Source of the DNA: Clostridia bacterium
GTDB lineage: Bacteria; Bacillota; Clostridia; Oscillospirales; Acutalibacteraceae
Assembly: GCA_017438845.1 (NCBI GenBank)
Contig: JAFRUO010000003.1
Span: 1-64,000 of the forward strand
Direction of reading: 5' to 3'
Length of the DNA: 64,000 nt
Position 1 is the stretch's first letter, and each line of letters starts with the position of its first letter. The position numbers and the translations under genes are program-made. The notes below the pieces were generated by a model. It was not told the origin of the DNA, ran no database searches, and was given only the letters and a program-made list of their open reading frames with translations. Positions 44,890-53,241 of this stretch are shown piece by piece.

Positions 44890-45590
44890 TAAACTGCACC
44901 GCCTTTTATATTTTGTGAATTATTAATATCTTCATTCTCGCTTTCCTGAGTCTTTTTCGGCTTGGAAAGAAGAATTTTTAAAACTACCTTAAATAATAAC
45001 CTGAACACAAGAACTATGCCTGCGTTTATTAAGAATATCGGTCTTAACGAACAGTTGAACACAAACTGCGCCGAGCTGAGCGTGCCGATAAAGTCGGACT
45101 CTACACTCACATCGTAACGCTTAAGCTTATAGCTTGAGCTGATATAACCGAGTGCAGGATAGAGCTTACTGCATACGTTTCCGTACTCAATTGCGGTTGC
45201 CGCCGCATCGTGGTTTTTCGAAATAACGGCCCAGAGGTACAGGTCATCAATAATAAAATGCTTTTTGAAGCTTCTGCCCATTTTGCCTAAGGCGTCGGAG
45301 CCGTCACGCACAAGCTGCATTACGCCCTCAAAGCCCTGATTTTCATAAAACGTTTTTAAAGGATTCGGCTTCTTTTCGTTGATGTTTTCCTCCTCTGCCT
45401 CTTCCTGCTTGGGGGCTTCCTTTTCTTTAAGGGTAATCGGCTTTTTAAGCGGATAAACCGTAAAGCTTAAAAACAGCCAGCGAACCTTAAGAGTAAACTT
45501 GTCAATATATTCGGATTCAATTCTGAATTTAACGCTCAGGAGCAGAACAAAAAACAGAATAATTCCCAGTATGATATATAAAGCTGTCAT
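44889..45590 (-). CDS. DUF2953 membrane protein
   Basis: 233 aa from ATG at 45590 after AAAGGAGGAG; the longer frame enters scpB. A helix at the N-terminus, a cytoplasmic basic/acidic linker, and the DUF2953 pattern ISSSYKLKRYDVSVESDFIGTLSSAQF in the C-terminal half. Its neighbour gerW is its usual partner; a sporulation role is likely but not proven. Confidence 0.83.
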   Translation of the reverse strand: MTALYIILGIILFFVLLLSVKFRIESEYIDKFTLKVRWLFLSFTVYPLKKPITLKEKEAPKQEEAEEENINEKKPNPLKTFYENQGFEGVMQLVRDGSDALGKMGRSFKKHFIIDDLYLWAVISKNHDAAATAIEYGNVCSKLYPALGYISSSYKLKRYDVSVESDFIGTLSSAQFVFNCSLRPIFLINAGIVLVFRLLFKVVLKILLSKPKKTQESENEDINNSQNIKGGAV

Positions 45591-45627
45591 ATTCTCCTCC
45601 TTTACTAAAATTACAGTTGCAAAATTA

Positions 45628-46206
45628 TTACTCTTCCGACGGATCCTCCTGCTTCTCGGTACCGTCAAGGCTTAACTGAACATCGGCTGCGTTTTCCTTC
45701 GGAAGCTCGGGAAGCTCGTCAAGCGACGAGAACGAAAAGCACCTTAAAAAATCGGGAGTTGTTCCGTAGACCAAAGGTCTGCCGGGAAGCTCAAGCCTTC
45801 CCTTTTCTTCAATAAGCTTTTTCTGACAAAGGGTGGAAATAACACCCGAGCAGTCAACGCCTCTTACCTGCTCTACAAAGGCTTTCGTTACGGGTTGGTT
45901 GTAAGCTACTACCGCAAGCACCTCAAACGCCGCCTGAGAAAGCGGAGTGTTTTTCTTGGCTTCGAGCACCCTGCGAATATAGTCGCCGTAAACGCTTCTC
46001 GTGGCAAGCTGATATTTACCCGAAAGATTTAAAAGGCAGATACCGCTGTCCCTTTCGTCAAGCTCCGCCGCAAGGTTTAATAAAATCTGCTCACAAAGCT
46101 CATCCTCAATGTCGAGAGCCTCTGAAATTTTGGAAAGCTCGACAGGCTCGCCTACCGAAAACAAAATCGCTTCCGCCGCCGCCTGCAGCTTATTTGCATT
46201 AGCCAT
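45628..46206 (-). CDS. scpB: Segregation and condensation protein B
   Basis: 192 aa. LQAAAEAILFSVGEPVELSKI starts it; FEVLAVVAYNQPVTKAFVEQVRGVDCSGVI is diagnostic. It forms two winged helices that bind ScpA in the SMC condensin complex. It lies 3 bp after scpA. Confidence 0.96.
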   Translation of the reverse strand: MANANKLQAAAEAILFSVGEPVELSKISEALDIEDELCEQILLNLAAELDERDSGICLLNLSGKYQLATRSVYGDYIRRVLEAKKNTPLSQAAFEVLAVVAYNQPVTKAFVEQVRGVDCSGVISTLCQKKLIEEKGRLELPGRPLVYGTTPDFLRCFSFSSLDELPELPKENAADVQLSLDGTEKQEDPSEE

Positions 46207-46209
46207 TAA

Positions 46210-46950
46210 TTACTCCCATTCCTCGGAATTCAAATCCATAATATCGTCGCTGAGAAGCTTAATATCAACGTCGGCGCCCTCGCCGACAACATCAATTTTA
46301 CGTGATTTTGCAAGTTCAAGGATTGCAAGGAAAACCGCTACCATATCGGACTTACTGTCGGCATCGTTCATAAGCTCATAAAGCTTTTGCTTTTTTCCCG
46401 CTCTTTTTAGCTTAGTGAAAATTGACTTAAACTTTGAGCTGACGGAAACAATTTTTTTTGAAACAATTTCCCTGAAAGCTTCAACCGGCGGCGGAAGATT
46501 CCTCAGCTTTTTGCCGACCGCCGCAAGGTAAGCCTTCAATAGCTCGCTTTCATCGTGAAGCCTTGTATAGGTGTGGTCAACGGGAAGCACGGCAGCCTCC
46601 CTGACAAAGCGGTCAAAGCCGTCGGTGTGCTCGGCAAGCTTGCCTGCAATAAGCTGACAGTCTCTGTACTCTATAAGCTCGCCCGACAGCTCCCTTTTAA
46701 GCTCCTCCGCCTCCTCATATACGGGAAGAAGCGAAACGCTCTTTATGTATACAAGTCTTGCCGCCATTTCGATAAATTCGCTTGCGACATAGAGGTTTTC
46801 CTCCTCCATAGACCTGACATAGGCAATATACTGGTCGACAAGCTCAACAATCGGGATGTCGTAAATATCAAGTTTATGCTTTGAAATGAGGTGCAAAAGC
46901 AGGTCAAGAGGACCCTCAAACACCTCTACTTTATATGAGATAGCTTCCAT
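46210..46950 (-). CDS. scpA: Segregation and condensation protein A (kleisin)
   Basis: 246 aa. It opens VEVFEGPLDLLLHLISKHKLDIYDIPI, the SMC neck-binding signature. The C-terminal winged helix has FLAILELAKSRKIDV. It links SMC heads and organises the chromosome. Confidence 0.97.
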   Translation of the reverse strand: MEAISYKVEVFEGPLDLLLHLISKHKLDIYDIPIVELVDQYIAYVRSMEEENLYVASEFIEMAARLVYIKSVSLLPVYEEAEELKRELSGELIEYRDCQLIAGKLAEHTDGFDRFVREAAVLPVDHTYTRLHDESELLKAYLAAVGKKLRNLPPPVEAFREIVSKKIVSVSSKFKSIFTKLKRAGKKQKLYELMNDADSKSDMVAVFLAILELAKSRKIDVVGEGADVDIKLLSDDIMDLNSEEWE

Positions 46951-46959
46951 AATTTTCCT

Positions 46960-47628
46960 TTATACGTTACCGAAGGGTAAGCCGATTAAATACGCAAGCC
47001 CCTTGTAAATAAGCCCTCCCAAGAAGCTCAGCGGAGCAGTAAGCACGCCCGTAAGAATAAGGACGAAAACAACGATTATGATGTACCTTTCGTACTTCAT
47101 AAAATTGTAATAATAACGGTCCGGTATAAGCAGCTGAAGCACTCTTGAGCCGTCAAGAGGCGGTATCGGCAACAGGTTGAAAACCGCCAGTCCGATATTA
47201 GTGGTAGCCGCAAACGAGAAGAAATATGAGAATGCCTGAACAAAGACATTCGACATATCGAAGAGCATCGTTATATTCATTAACAGAATGGCAACAGCCG
47301 CCATTATGAGGTTGGCGACGGGTCCTGCAAGCGCAGTGAGAGCCATACCGCCCTTCGGATTTTTAAAGTTTCTTGCGTTTACCGAAACGGGCTTTGCATA
47401 ACCGAAGCCGACGAAAACAATCATAAGCGTACCGATAAGGTCAAGGTGAGCCAACGGGTTGATTGTAAGCCTGCCCTGCGCCCTCGGCGTATTGTCACCG
47501 AGCTTTACGGCAACTAAAGCATGAGCGTATTCGTGAAGCGGCAAACAGCAAAAGACAATAAAAACTCTTGCAAAAAGCAACACAACAAGCTGTATGCCGC
47601 TGTAGCCCTGAAACAGATTAAACAACAT
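46960..47628 (-). CDS. Site-2 protease family membrane metalloprotease (M50)
   Basis: 222 aa, four or five helices. The zinc site is PLHEYAHALVA (HExxH) near residue 32, with the third ligand in LLPIPPLDGSRVL. This is the short YwhC-like M50 group, which cleaves substrates within the membrane; target unknown. Next to scpAB in many Clostridia. Confidence 0.92.
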   Translation of the reverse strand: MLFNLFQGYSGIQLVVLLFARVFIVFCCLPLHEYAHALVAVKLGDNTPRAQGRLTINPLAHLDLIGTLMIVFVGFGYAKPVSVNARNFKNPKGGMALTALAGPVANLIMAAVAILLMNITMLFDMSNVFVQAFSYFFSFAATTNIGLAVFNLLPIPPLDGSRVLQLLIPDRYYYNFMKYERYIIIVVFVLILTGVLTAPLSFLGGLIYKGLAYLIGLPFGNV

Positions 47629-47648
47629 ATAAACACCTAACTTATTTA

Positions 47649-48488
47649 TTATACAGTTATTTTGACAATTCTGTCAATATTATTGAAATCTTTGATTGTT
47701 TCGGTTTCGGACGAAACAGACGAGAAAAGAGAAAGAAGCTGTTCGCTCTGATCCTCCGCACATTCAAGCAGAAGCGTCCCTCCCCTTTTAAGGCGGATAA
47801 CCCAGTTTTTAAGGATTGCCCTGTAAAACAAAAGTCCGTCGTCGCCGCCGTCAAGAGCCGTCTGCGGTTCAAAATGAACCTCCCTTTGAAGAAGAGGAAG
47901 CTCCCCGGTTTTGATATAAGGCGGGTTTGAGATGATTATATCGGGCGCTTCGGGGAGAGAAGAAGGCTCTCTTAACACATCGCATTCAACTGCCTCGGCA
48001 TTATCGACGCTGAGCCTTTTTACGTTTTCTTCAAGAAAGCTAAGCGCTCCTTTATATTTTTCAAAAAGATAAACTTTTGTGTTTTCATTCCTTGCGGCAA
48101 GGCTGAGTCCTATTGCTCCGCTTCCGGCGCACAGGTCAAAAATCACCGTGCTTCTGTTTTTATTAATGAGCTTTTCAGCCTCTAAAACAAGCAGCTCGGT
48201 TTCGGGTCTCGGAATAAGCACACCCTCGCCCACGGCAAAGTCGAAGCCCATAAACTCCCAACTGCCGAGTATGTACTGGAGCGGATAGCCGGAGCATCTT
48301 TTTTTTACAAGTGACAAAAAGCGCTCGCACTGCTGCTTGTCAGCTTTACACTCCGGGTGAGTTAAAAGCTCGGTTTTATTGACGCCGCAGGCAAACCGAA
48401 AAAGATTGTCGCATTCAAAGCGGCTGTCATCAATTCCGTTTTCTTCAAGGAGTCGAAGCCCCGAATTATACAATTCAGAAAAAATCAT
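47649..48488 (-). CDS. prmC: Release-factor glutamine methyltransferase
   Basis: 279 aa. The N-terminal helix domain is followed by the SAM motif FDLCAGSGAIGLSLA and IISNPPYI, the catalytic NPPY. It methylates Gln of the GGQ motif in RF1 and RF2. It overlaps the yqhQ-like gene by 4 bp (ATGA). Confidence 0.95.
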   Translation of the reverse strand: MIFSELYNSGLRLLEENGIDDSRFECDNLFRFACGVNKTELLTHPECKADKQQCERFLSLVKKRCSGYPLQYILGSWEFMGFDFAVGEGVLIPRPETELLVLEAEKLINKNRSTVIFDLCAGSGAIGLSLAARNENTKVYLFEKYKGALSFLEENVKRLSVDNAEAVECDVLREPSSLPEAPDIIISNPPYIKTGELPLLQREVHFEPQTALDGGDDGLLFYRAILKNWVIRLKRGGTLLLECAEDQSEQLLSLFSSVSSETETIKDFNNIDRIVKITV

Positions 48489-49465
48489 TTTATCATATCG
48501 TCCTCGGGGTTGTCGGTAAGCACAGCCTTGAGCGCTTCAATACCGACCTCGATTATGTCATCGGTAGGCTCTTGAGTGGTTATCCTCTGCATCCAAAGTC
48601 CGGGTGCGGAAAGAACTTTCACAAGCACATTTTCGTGCCTGCCCGCATATCTTATAAACTCATAGCCTATGCCCATTACAAGCGGAAGTATAAGAAGCTT
48701 AATTCCTATCCAGATAATCCTTTTCACCTCGGCAAGCGAGGGGAAAATAAGCACAACTGCGCTTGACAGAAGAATACTGAGCAATATCATTACAAACATA
48801 AAGCTTGTACCGCAACGGGGATGAAATCTTATCTGTTTTCTGACATTTTCAACCGTAAGCTCAAGTCCGTTTTCATAGCAGAAAATTGATTTATGCTCAG
48901 CGCCGTGATACATAAACACACGCTTGATTTCCTTCATTCTTGAAACGATCGCAAGGTAAGAAACAAAGATGATAATTCTGATAATACCCTCAAAAAGAGG
49001 ATGAAATTTCAAAAGATGTCCGAAGGTAAGCTTGTCTACCGCAAAGGCAGGAAGCCACATAAACAGCACAAACGCAAGCGCAAAGCCGAGCACGGCGGAA
49101 ATAACGCCGACGGCGTTCATCATCTTTTCACCGAAGTGAGCCTCAATCCATTTGTCGAGCTTCGACATTTCCTCCTCGGGAGGATTTTCAAGTCCTCGGG
49201 TGGACTTTTCCGCTGACTCCATAAGGTAACCGTAACCTGTAACAAGGCTTTCAACGAAGCCTACTATACCTCTTACAAGCGGAAGGGCGAAAAACTTATT
49301 TTTCTCCCTCCAGGGCTTGACATCCTTATATTCTGTTTCAATTGTTCCGTCGGGAAGGCGGACGCTCATCGCCGCACCCCTCGGTCCTCTCATCATAATA
49401 CCCTCAATCAGAGCCTGTCCTCCGACAGAGGTCTTGTGGTATGCACACTTTTTTTCTTCTGACAT
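48485..49465 (-). CDS. DUF1385 (YqhQ) membrane protein
   Basis: 326 aa with several helices. GGQALIEGIMMRGPRGAAMSVR starts it and YHGAEHKSIFCYENG and FHPRCGTSFMF are the family motifs. No function is established. It usually sits beside prmC and prfA-region genes in Firmicutes. Confidence 0.9.
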   Translation of the reverse strand: MSEEKKCAYHKTSVGGQALIEGIMMRGPRGAAMSVRLPDGTIETEYKDVKPWREKNKFFALPLVRGIVGFVESLVTGYGYLMESAEKSTRGLENPPEEEMSKLDKWIEAHFGEKMMNAVGVISAVLGFALAFVLFMWLPAFAVDKLTFGHLLKFHPLFEGIIRIIIFVSYLAIVSRMKEIKRVFMYHGAEHKSIFCYENGLELTVENVRKQIRFHPRCGTSFMFVMILLSILLSSAVVLIFPSLAEVKRIIWIGIKLLILPLVMGIGYEFIRYAGRHENVLVKVLSAPGLWMQRITTQEPTDDIIEVGIEALKAVLTDNPEDDMIK

Positions 49466-49477
49466 ATATCCTCCGAT

Positions 49478-50779
49478 TCAGTTAGAGTCCGATACAGCGG
49501 TACAACTGACATTAACGGTATATTCGCCGTAAACCCAGCAAGTGGTGTTTCCTTTGATCGCAATTACAACGGGTACGGTATTGCTTCCGTTGTGAAGCTC
49601 AACCGTGGAAAGGTCGACGGAAACGCTCAGCATATCGGCAGTGATGTCTTTAACCTGATCTGCCGGGCCGATTACCTTGACCTGATTAACGGACTGTGAC
49701 TTAATAACTGAAATATAGCTGCTGTTTTCCTTGCTTACCGTAATGTTTTCGGCGGGAATATTAAGAGATTTCGACTCACAGTCAGCCATTTTAAGCACGA
49801 CTTTAAACTCCTTGACGTTTTCATCAAAGTCATAGTCGGCAATATCCTCACTCTTAAAGGTAAAGTAGTTGTTACCGGTGTTGATTTTGGAGAAATCAAT
49901 GCTTCCGACAACAATTTCCTTGGTCTGCTCAATTTGCTCAATCGGTATTCCGAGAGTAACCGTTGCAGGAGTAATAGCTATATTGACATTGCCCGCAAGC
50001 ACATTGGCAGGGGCGTTTTTGTAAGTGACCGCCGTAGGAAGCGTAACCTCCTTGAGTACGGGAAGAGTCATTGTAATATTGGCGTCATCCGTCCCGAAGG
50101 AAACATTTGTAAGCTGCATTGAAGATGCGCCGACAAATTCAAGGTTAGGAGTAACGGTAGTCGTGGCATTAAGCTGTTGCGTAACCTTATAGGAAGCAAC
50201 AACCCCGGTGATACTGCTGACCTCGCTCGCCGGTCCGCTGACAACGATTGTGTTCTTTGAGAGAATGGGCGTACCGAGCTTGCAGCCGTCGGGTACAACC
50301 GTGCTCAGCTCGCTTGTGAGATTTGTTTCAACGGCAAATTCCGTTTCCTTTAAGGTGTCAAAGAAAACGGAAATATAGTTCTGCGAAAGCGAAACGATGT
50401 CAAACTCCTTACCGCTTGAATTGGTTGCCTTGAGGGTAAGGGTTTTGTTGCCTGCCGAGTCAACATAATTGGTAAGCGCAGTAACCTTAACGTCATCGGC
50501 AGTAAGCTCGTTTACAACAAACTTTTTTCCCGAAACGGTAACGTCAACCGAATACTCGTTGTTGCCGAAAACCTGAAGGCCGAGCTGAGACGGAATACTG
50601 TCGGTAAGGTCAATCTGCACAGGCACTGAGGCTATAACATTTTCAACGACCGGGCTTTTGTTGATTGAAACCCAAAGCCAGATTGAAAACGCGGCAACGA
50701 GAGAAAAAACAAATACGAATTTGTTATTATTGAAAAGGGCGCTTATACTGAAATGAAATTTTTTATCGCTTTTTTTCAT
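49478..50779 (-). CDS. cdaR: YbbR-domain protein CdaR, regulator of CdaA
   Basis: 433 aa from ATG at 50779 after GGGAAG; the longer frame enters cdaA. An N-terminal helix (about 17-33) anchors four YbbR repeats outside the cell. CdaR modulates the diadenylate cyclase encoded immediately upstream. Usual Firmicute order cdaA-cdaR, though glmM does not follow here. Confidence 0.92.
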   Translation of the reverse strand: MKKSDKKFHFSISALFNNNKFVFVFSLVAAFSIWLWVSINKSPVVENVIASVPVQIDLTDSIPSQLGLQVFGNNEYSVDVTVSGKKFVVNELTADDVKVTALTNYVDSAGNKTLTLKATNSSGKEFDIVSLSQNYISVFFDTLKETEFAVETNLTSELSTVVPDGCKLGTPILSKNTIVVSGPASEVSSITGVVASYKVTQQLNATTTVTPNLEFVGASSMQLTNVSFGTDDANITMTLPVLKEVTLPTAVTYKNAPANVLAGNVNIAITPATVTLGIPIEQIEQTKEIVVGSIDFSKINTGNNYFTFKSEDIADYDFDENVKEFKVVLKMADCESKSLNIPAENITVSKENSSYISVIKSQSVNQVKVIGPADQVKDITADMLSVSVDLSTVELHNGSNTVPVVIAIKGNTTCWVYGEYTVNVSCTAVSDSN

Positions 50780-50780
50780 A

Positions 50781-51653
50781 TCACTTGCTTCCCTTCTTTT
50801 TCTTAAAAAATCCTTTGTCGGCACCGTCGTCAAGGAAATTGTCGTTCAAAATCTCTCGAAGGTCGCCATCGGAAATATCCCTTTTAAGGTTACCCTTTTC
50901 GGCGACGGAAATAGCGCCCGTTTCCTCACTGACGACAATCACGAGAGCGTCGCTTTGCTCGCTCATACCGATTGCTGCCCTATGCCTGGTGCCGAGCGAG
51001 CTGCTGATGTCGTTGTTTCTTGTAAGCGGAAGAATACAGCCTGCGGCGCAGACTCTGAAGTCCCTTATAACGGCGGCGCCGTCGTGAAGCGGAGCCTTCG
51101 GGAAGAAAATATTTCCGAGTATTTCGGCGGAAAGCTCCGCGTCGATTTTGGTTCCCGATTCAATAATCTGACCGAGAAGGGTTTCCCTTTCGATAACAAT
51201 CAGCGCGCCGACCTTTTCATCGCTGAGATCGGAGCAGGCGCGGCAGATCGAATTAATCATATTGTTGGCTGCGTCCTGTTTTAAGATGCTTTCACCGCTT
51301 TTAAACGAAAACGGGCTGATGCTTGAAACCGAGCTTCTGCCGACGCTTTCAAGCGCGTGTCTGATTTCGGGTGAGAAAATAACGACAAGCACCAAAAGCA
51401 AATTGGAGAAGAACATTGAAAGCAAATAAGAGCTTGCCTCCATGCTGAACACCTTAACCGCAATGTAGATTACGATTATAAGCAGAAAGCCCTTTGCAAG
51501 CTGAATCGCTTTAGTGTCCCTGATAAGCTTTATGCCTGCGTATATAACAAAAGCAACAAGCAGTATATCCAACACGTCGGATATGCCGTTGAAGTTTAAA
51601 AGTGTGTTTTTTACTTCATCAAAAAAGTCACTGACAGCCAAAGTATTTAACAA
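50781..51653 (-). CDS. cdaA: Diadenylate cyclase CdaA (c-di-AMP synthase)
   Basis: 290 aa from TTG with GAGGGTG upstream. Three N-terminal helices (about 28-95) precede the DAC domain with PLHDGAAVI (metal) and GTRHRAAIGMSE (ATP binding). It joins two ATP to c-di-AMP, controlling potassium, osmotic balance and wall integrity. It has its own promoter. Confidence 0.96.
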   Translation of the reverse strand: MLNTLAVSDFFDEVKNTLLNFNGISDVLDILLVAFVIYAGIKLIRDTKAIQLAKGFLLIIVIYIAVKVFSMEASSYLLSMFFSNLLLVLVVIFSPEIRHALESVGRSSVSSISPFSFKSGESILKQDAANNMINSICRACSDLSDEKVGALIVIERETLLGQIIESGTKIDAELSAEILGNIFFPKAPLHDGAAVIRDFRVCAAGCILPLTRNNDISSSLGTRHRAAIGMSEQSDALVIVVSEETGAISVAEKGNLKRDISDGDLREILNDNFLDDGADKGFFKKKKGSK

Positions 51654-51715
51654 GCTTTCACCCTCTTTAAGTCGAAAAAAGGAGATAAAGACAATATCAC
51701 TCCATAATTATTAGT

Positions 51716-51744
51716 ATTATACCACACTCATTGAGATTTTGCAA
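51716..51744 (-). promoter_or_regulatory. Promoter of cdaA-cdaR
   Basis: On the minus strand TTGCAA (51739-51744), 17 nt and TATAAT (51716-51721), 63 bp before the cdaA TTG. The -35 box is inside the 3' end of the upstream desulfurase-like gene. Confidence 0.6.
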
Positions 51745-52876
51745 TTTTAAATAGCGAATTTAACAATAAATTTACATCCTTTTTTCGGGTGAAAACGCTC
51801 GGAGAAATTCTGACGGCTCCGACAGAGTCGGTTTTGCAGAATTTGTGCGCCGAAAAAGCGCAGTGAAAGCCCGCCCTTACGCAAATTCCGTCCGCCGCAA
51901 GAAGCTCGGCGGTTTCTTCGCTGTGAAGCCCTCTGACGTTCAGCGGTAAAATCGGAACAAAGCTTTTGCTTTTCGATTCGGGATCGGTGTAAAGAAGAAG
52001 GTTTTTCATTTCACGGAGCTCTCCGTAAAGATAGCTTATCAGCTCATGCTCATGAGCACGGATATTATCGACGCACAGCCTGTTAACAAACTCAACGCCT
52101 GCCTTAGCGCCGGAAATAAGCGGAACGCTCAGTGTGCCGCTTTCAAATCTGTCGGGAAGGAAATCGGGCTGAACGGGACTTTCGGAAACAGAGCCCGTAC
52201 CTCCCTCCACCGTTGTTTTAAGAGGGTAATTACTGTTAATTATCATAAGCCCTATTCCCATCGGCGCATAAAGACCCTTGTGTGCGGCTACGGCTAAAAA
52301 GTCAATGCCCTGCTCCTTTACGTCAAGCTTAAGCACGCCCGAGGTCTGAGCTGCATCGACAGCAAACAGCAAGCCGTATGAATGTGCAAGCTCCGCAAGC
52401 ATCTTTACGGGCAACACCTCGCCGGTTACATTGGAGGCGTGCGTCGTGATAATCGCTTTCGTGTTTTTTCTGATTTTGCTTTTAAAGCTTTCAACCGTCT
52501 TTTCGTCGCTTTCTCCGACCTCGGCAATGCTGTAACTGATTTTCCCCTCTCTTTTAAGTCTTTCAAGGGGTCTTATTACAGCGTTATGCTCAAGGCAGGA
52601 AACAATAAAATGGTCGTTTTCCTCTGCAAGTCCTTTAATTATATAGTTTAACGAAGCAGTACAGTTGTGAGTAAAAACCACATTTTCCGCGCCGTCCGCA
52701 TTAAAAAAGTCAGCCGCCGTCTGCCTTGCCGCAAATACCTCAGCGGCAGTGTTTTTTGAAAGCTCATAGCCTCCCCTGCCGGAGTTAGCCGAGTAGCTGA
52801 CGAGCGACTTGTTTACTGCGTCGATAACGCTTTTCGGCTTCGGAAAGCTTGTGGCGGAATTATCAAAATAAATCAT
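51728..52876 (-). CDS. Cysteine desulfurase-like class V aminotransferase
   Basis: 382 aa from ATG at 52876. MIYFDNSATSFPKPKSV, SANSGRGGYELS, FAVDAAQTSGV and the PLP lysine in LAVAAHKGLYAPMGIG (about residue 200) are the SufS-like group often labelled EF2568 type. A C-terminal CVRAGFHCAFSAHKF holds the likely sulfur-carrying cysteine. It frees sulfur (or selenium) from cysteine or selenocysteine. It overlaps the DUF3343 gene by 14 bp, so the two are likely partners. Confidence 0.88.
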   Translation of the reverse strand: MIYFDNSATSFPKPKSVIDAVNKSLVSYSANSGRGGYELSKNTAAEVFAARQTAADFFNADGAENVVFTHNCTASLNYIIKGLAEENDHFIVSCLEHNAVIRPLERLKREGKISYSIAEVGESDEKTVESFKSKIRKNTKAIITTHASNVTGEVLPVKMLAELAHSYGLLFAVDAAQTSGVLKLDVKEQGIDFLAVAAHKGLYAPMGIGLMIINSNYPLKTTVEGGTGSVSESPVQPDFLPDRFESGTLSVPLISGAKAGVEFVNRLCVDNIRAHEHELISYLYGELREMKNLLLYTDPESKSKSFVPILPLNVRGLHSEETAELLAADGICVRAGFHCAFSAHKFCKTDSVGAVRISPSVFTRKKDVNLLLNSLFKIAKSQ

Positions 52877-53090
52877 CCTTCCATATCGCCTCCTTGTATG
52901 CAATTCCCTCGCCGTCAAGATACGCCGCAAGAGAAGTATCGGCGTTGTCCACCGTTATAATATATCCGCAGCCCTCGCCCTTTTTCGGTTCGGGGTTTTT
53001 GGTAAGCTTGTGCTTTATGCGTTTTCTTTTAAGCACGCTCTGTGCCTTAAGGGCATAGGTAACGGAATTGAATTTTAAAATCAGCTTCAT
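52863..53090 (-). CDS. DUF3343 putative Se/S-carrier protein
   Basis: 75 aa. LILKFNSVTYALKAQSVLKRKRI and a GEGCGYIITVDN motif with a single Cys near residue 41 match DUF3343. The family is coupled to selenium or sulfur transfer next to desulfurase-like enzymes. RBS GGTGGTGAACTT precedes the ATG. Confidence 0.8.
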   Translation of the reverse strand: MKLILKFNSVTYALKAQSVLKRKRIKHKLTKNPEPKKGEGCGYIITVDNADTSLAAYLDGEGIAYKEAIWKDDLF

Positions 53091-53112
53091 AAGTTCACCA
53101 CCGTTTTTTATT

Positions 53113-53142
53113 ATTCTATGTCACCGCTTTTAAAAGGGTTAA
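53113..53142 (-). promoter_or_regulatory. Possible promoter for the DUF3343/desulfurase pair
   Basis: TTAACC (53137-53142), 18 nt and TAGAAT (53113-53118) on the minus strand. The -35 match is partial. Confidence 0.35.
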
Positions 53143-53179
53143 CTCTGTGTAAGTGTGTGAGCAAGGCCGGCATTCTTTC

Positions 53180-53214
53180 AAAAAAACAGCGCCCGACGTA
53201 AAGTCGGACACTGT
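53180..53214 (-). terminator. Terminator of the AAA/zinc-ribbon operon
   Basis: A 12-bp stem with two G-U pairs (53186-53197 with 53203-53214), followed on the minus strand by seven T residues. It lies 28 bp past the last gene of the 53-63 kb operon. Confidence 0.9.
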
Positions 53215-53241
53215 TCGGTTTATAAACTTATTATAACAAAA

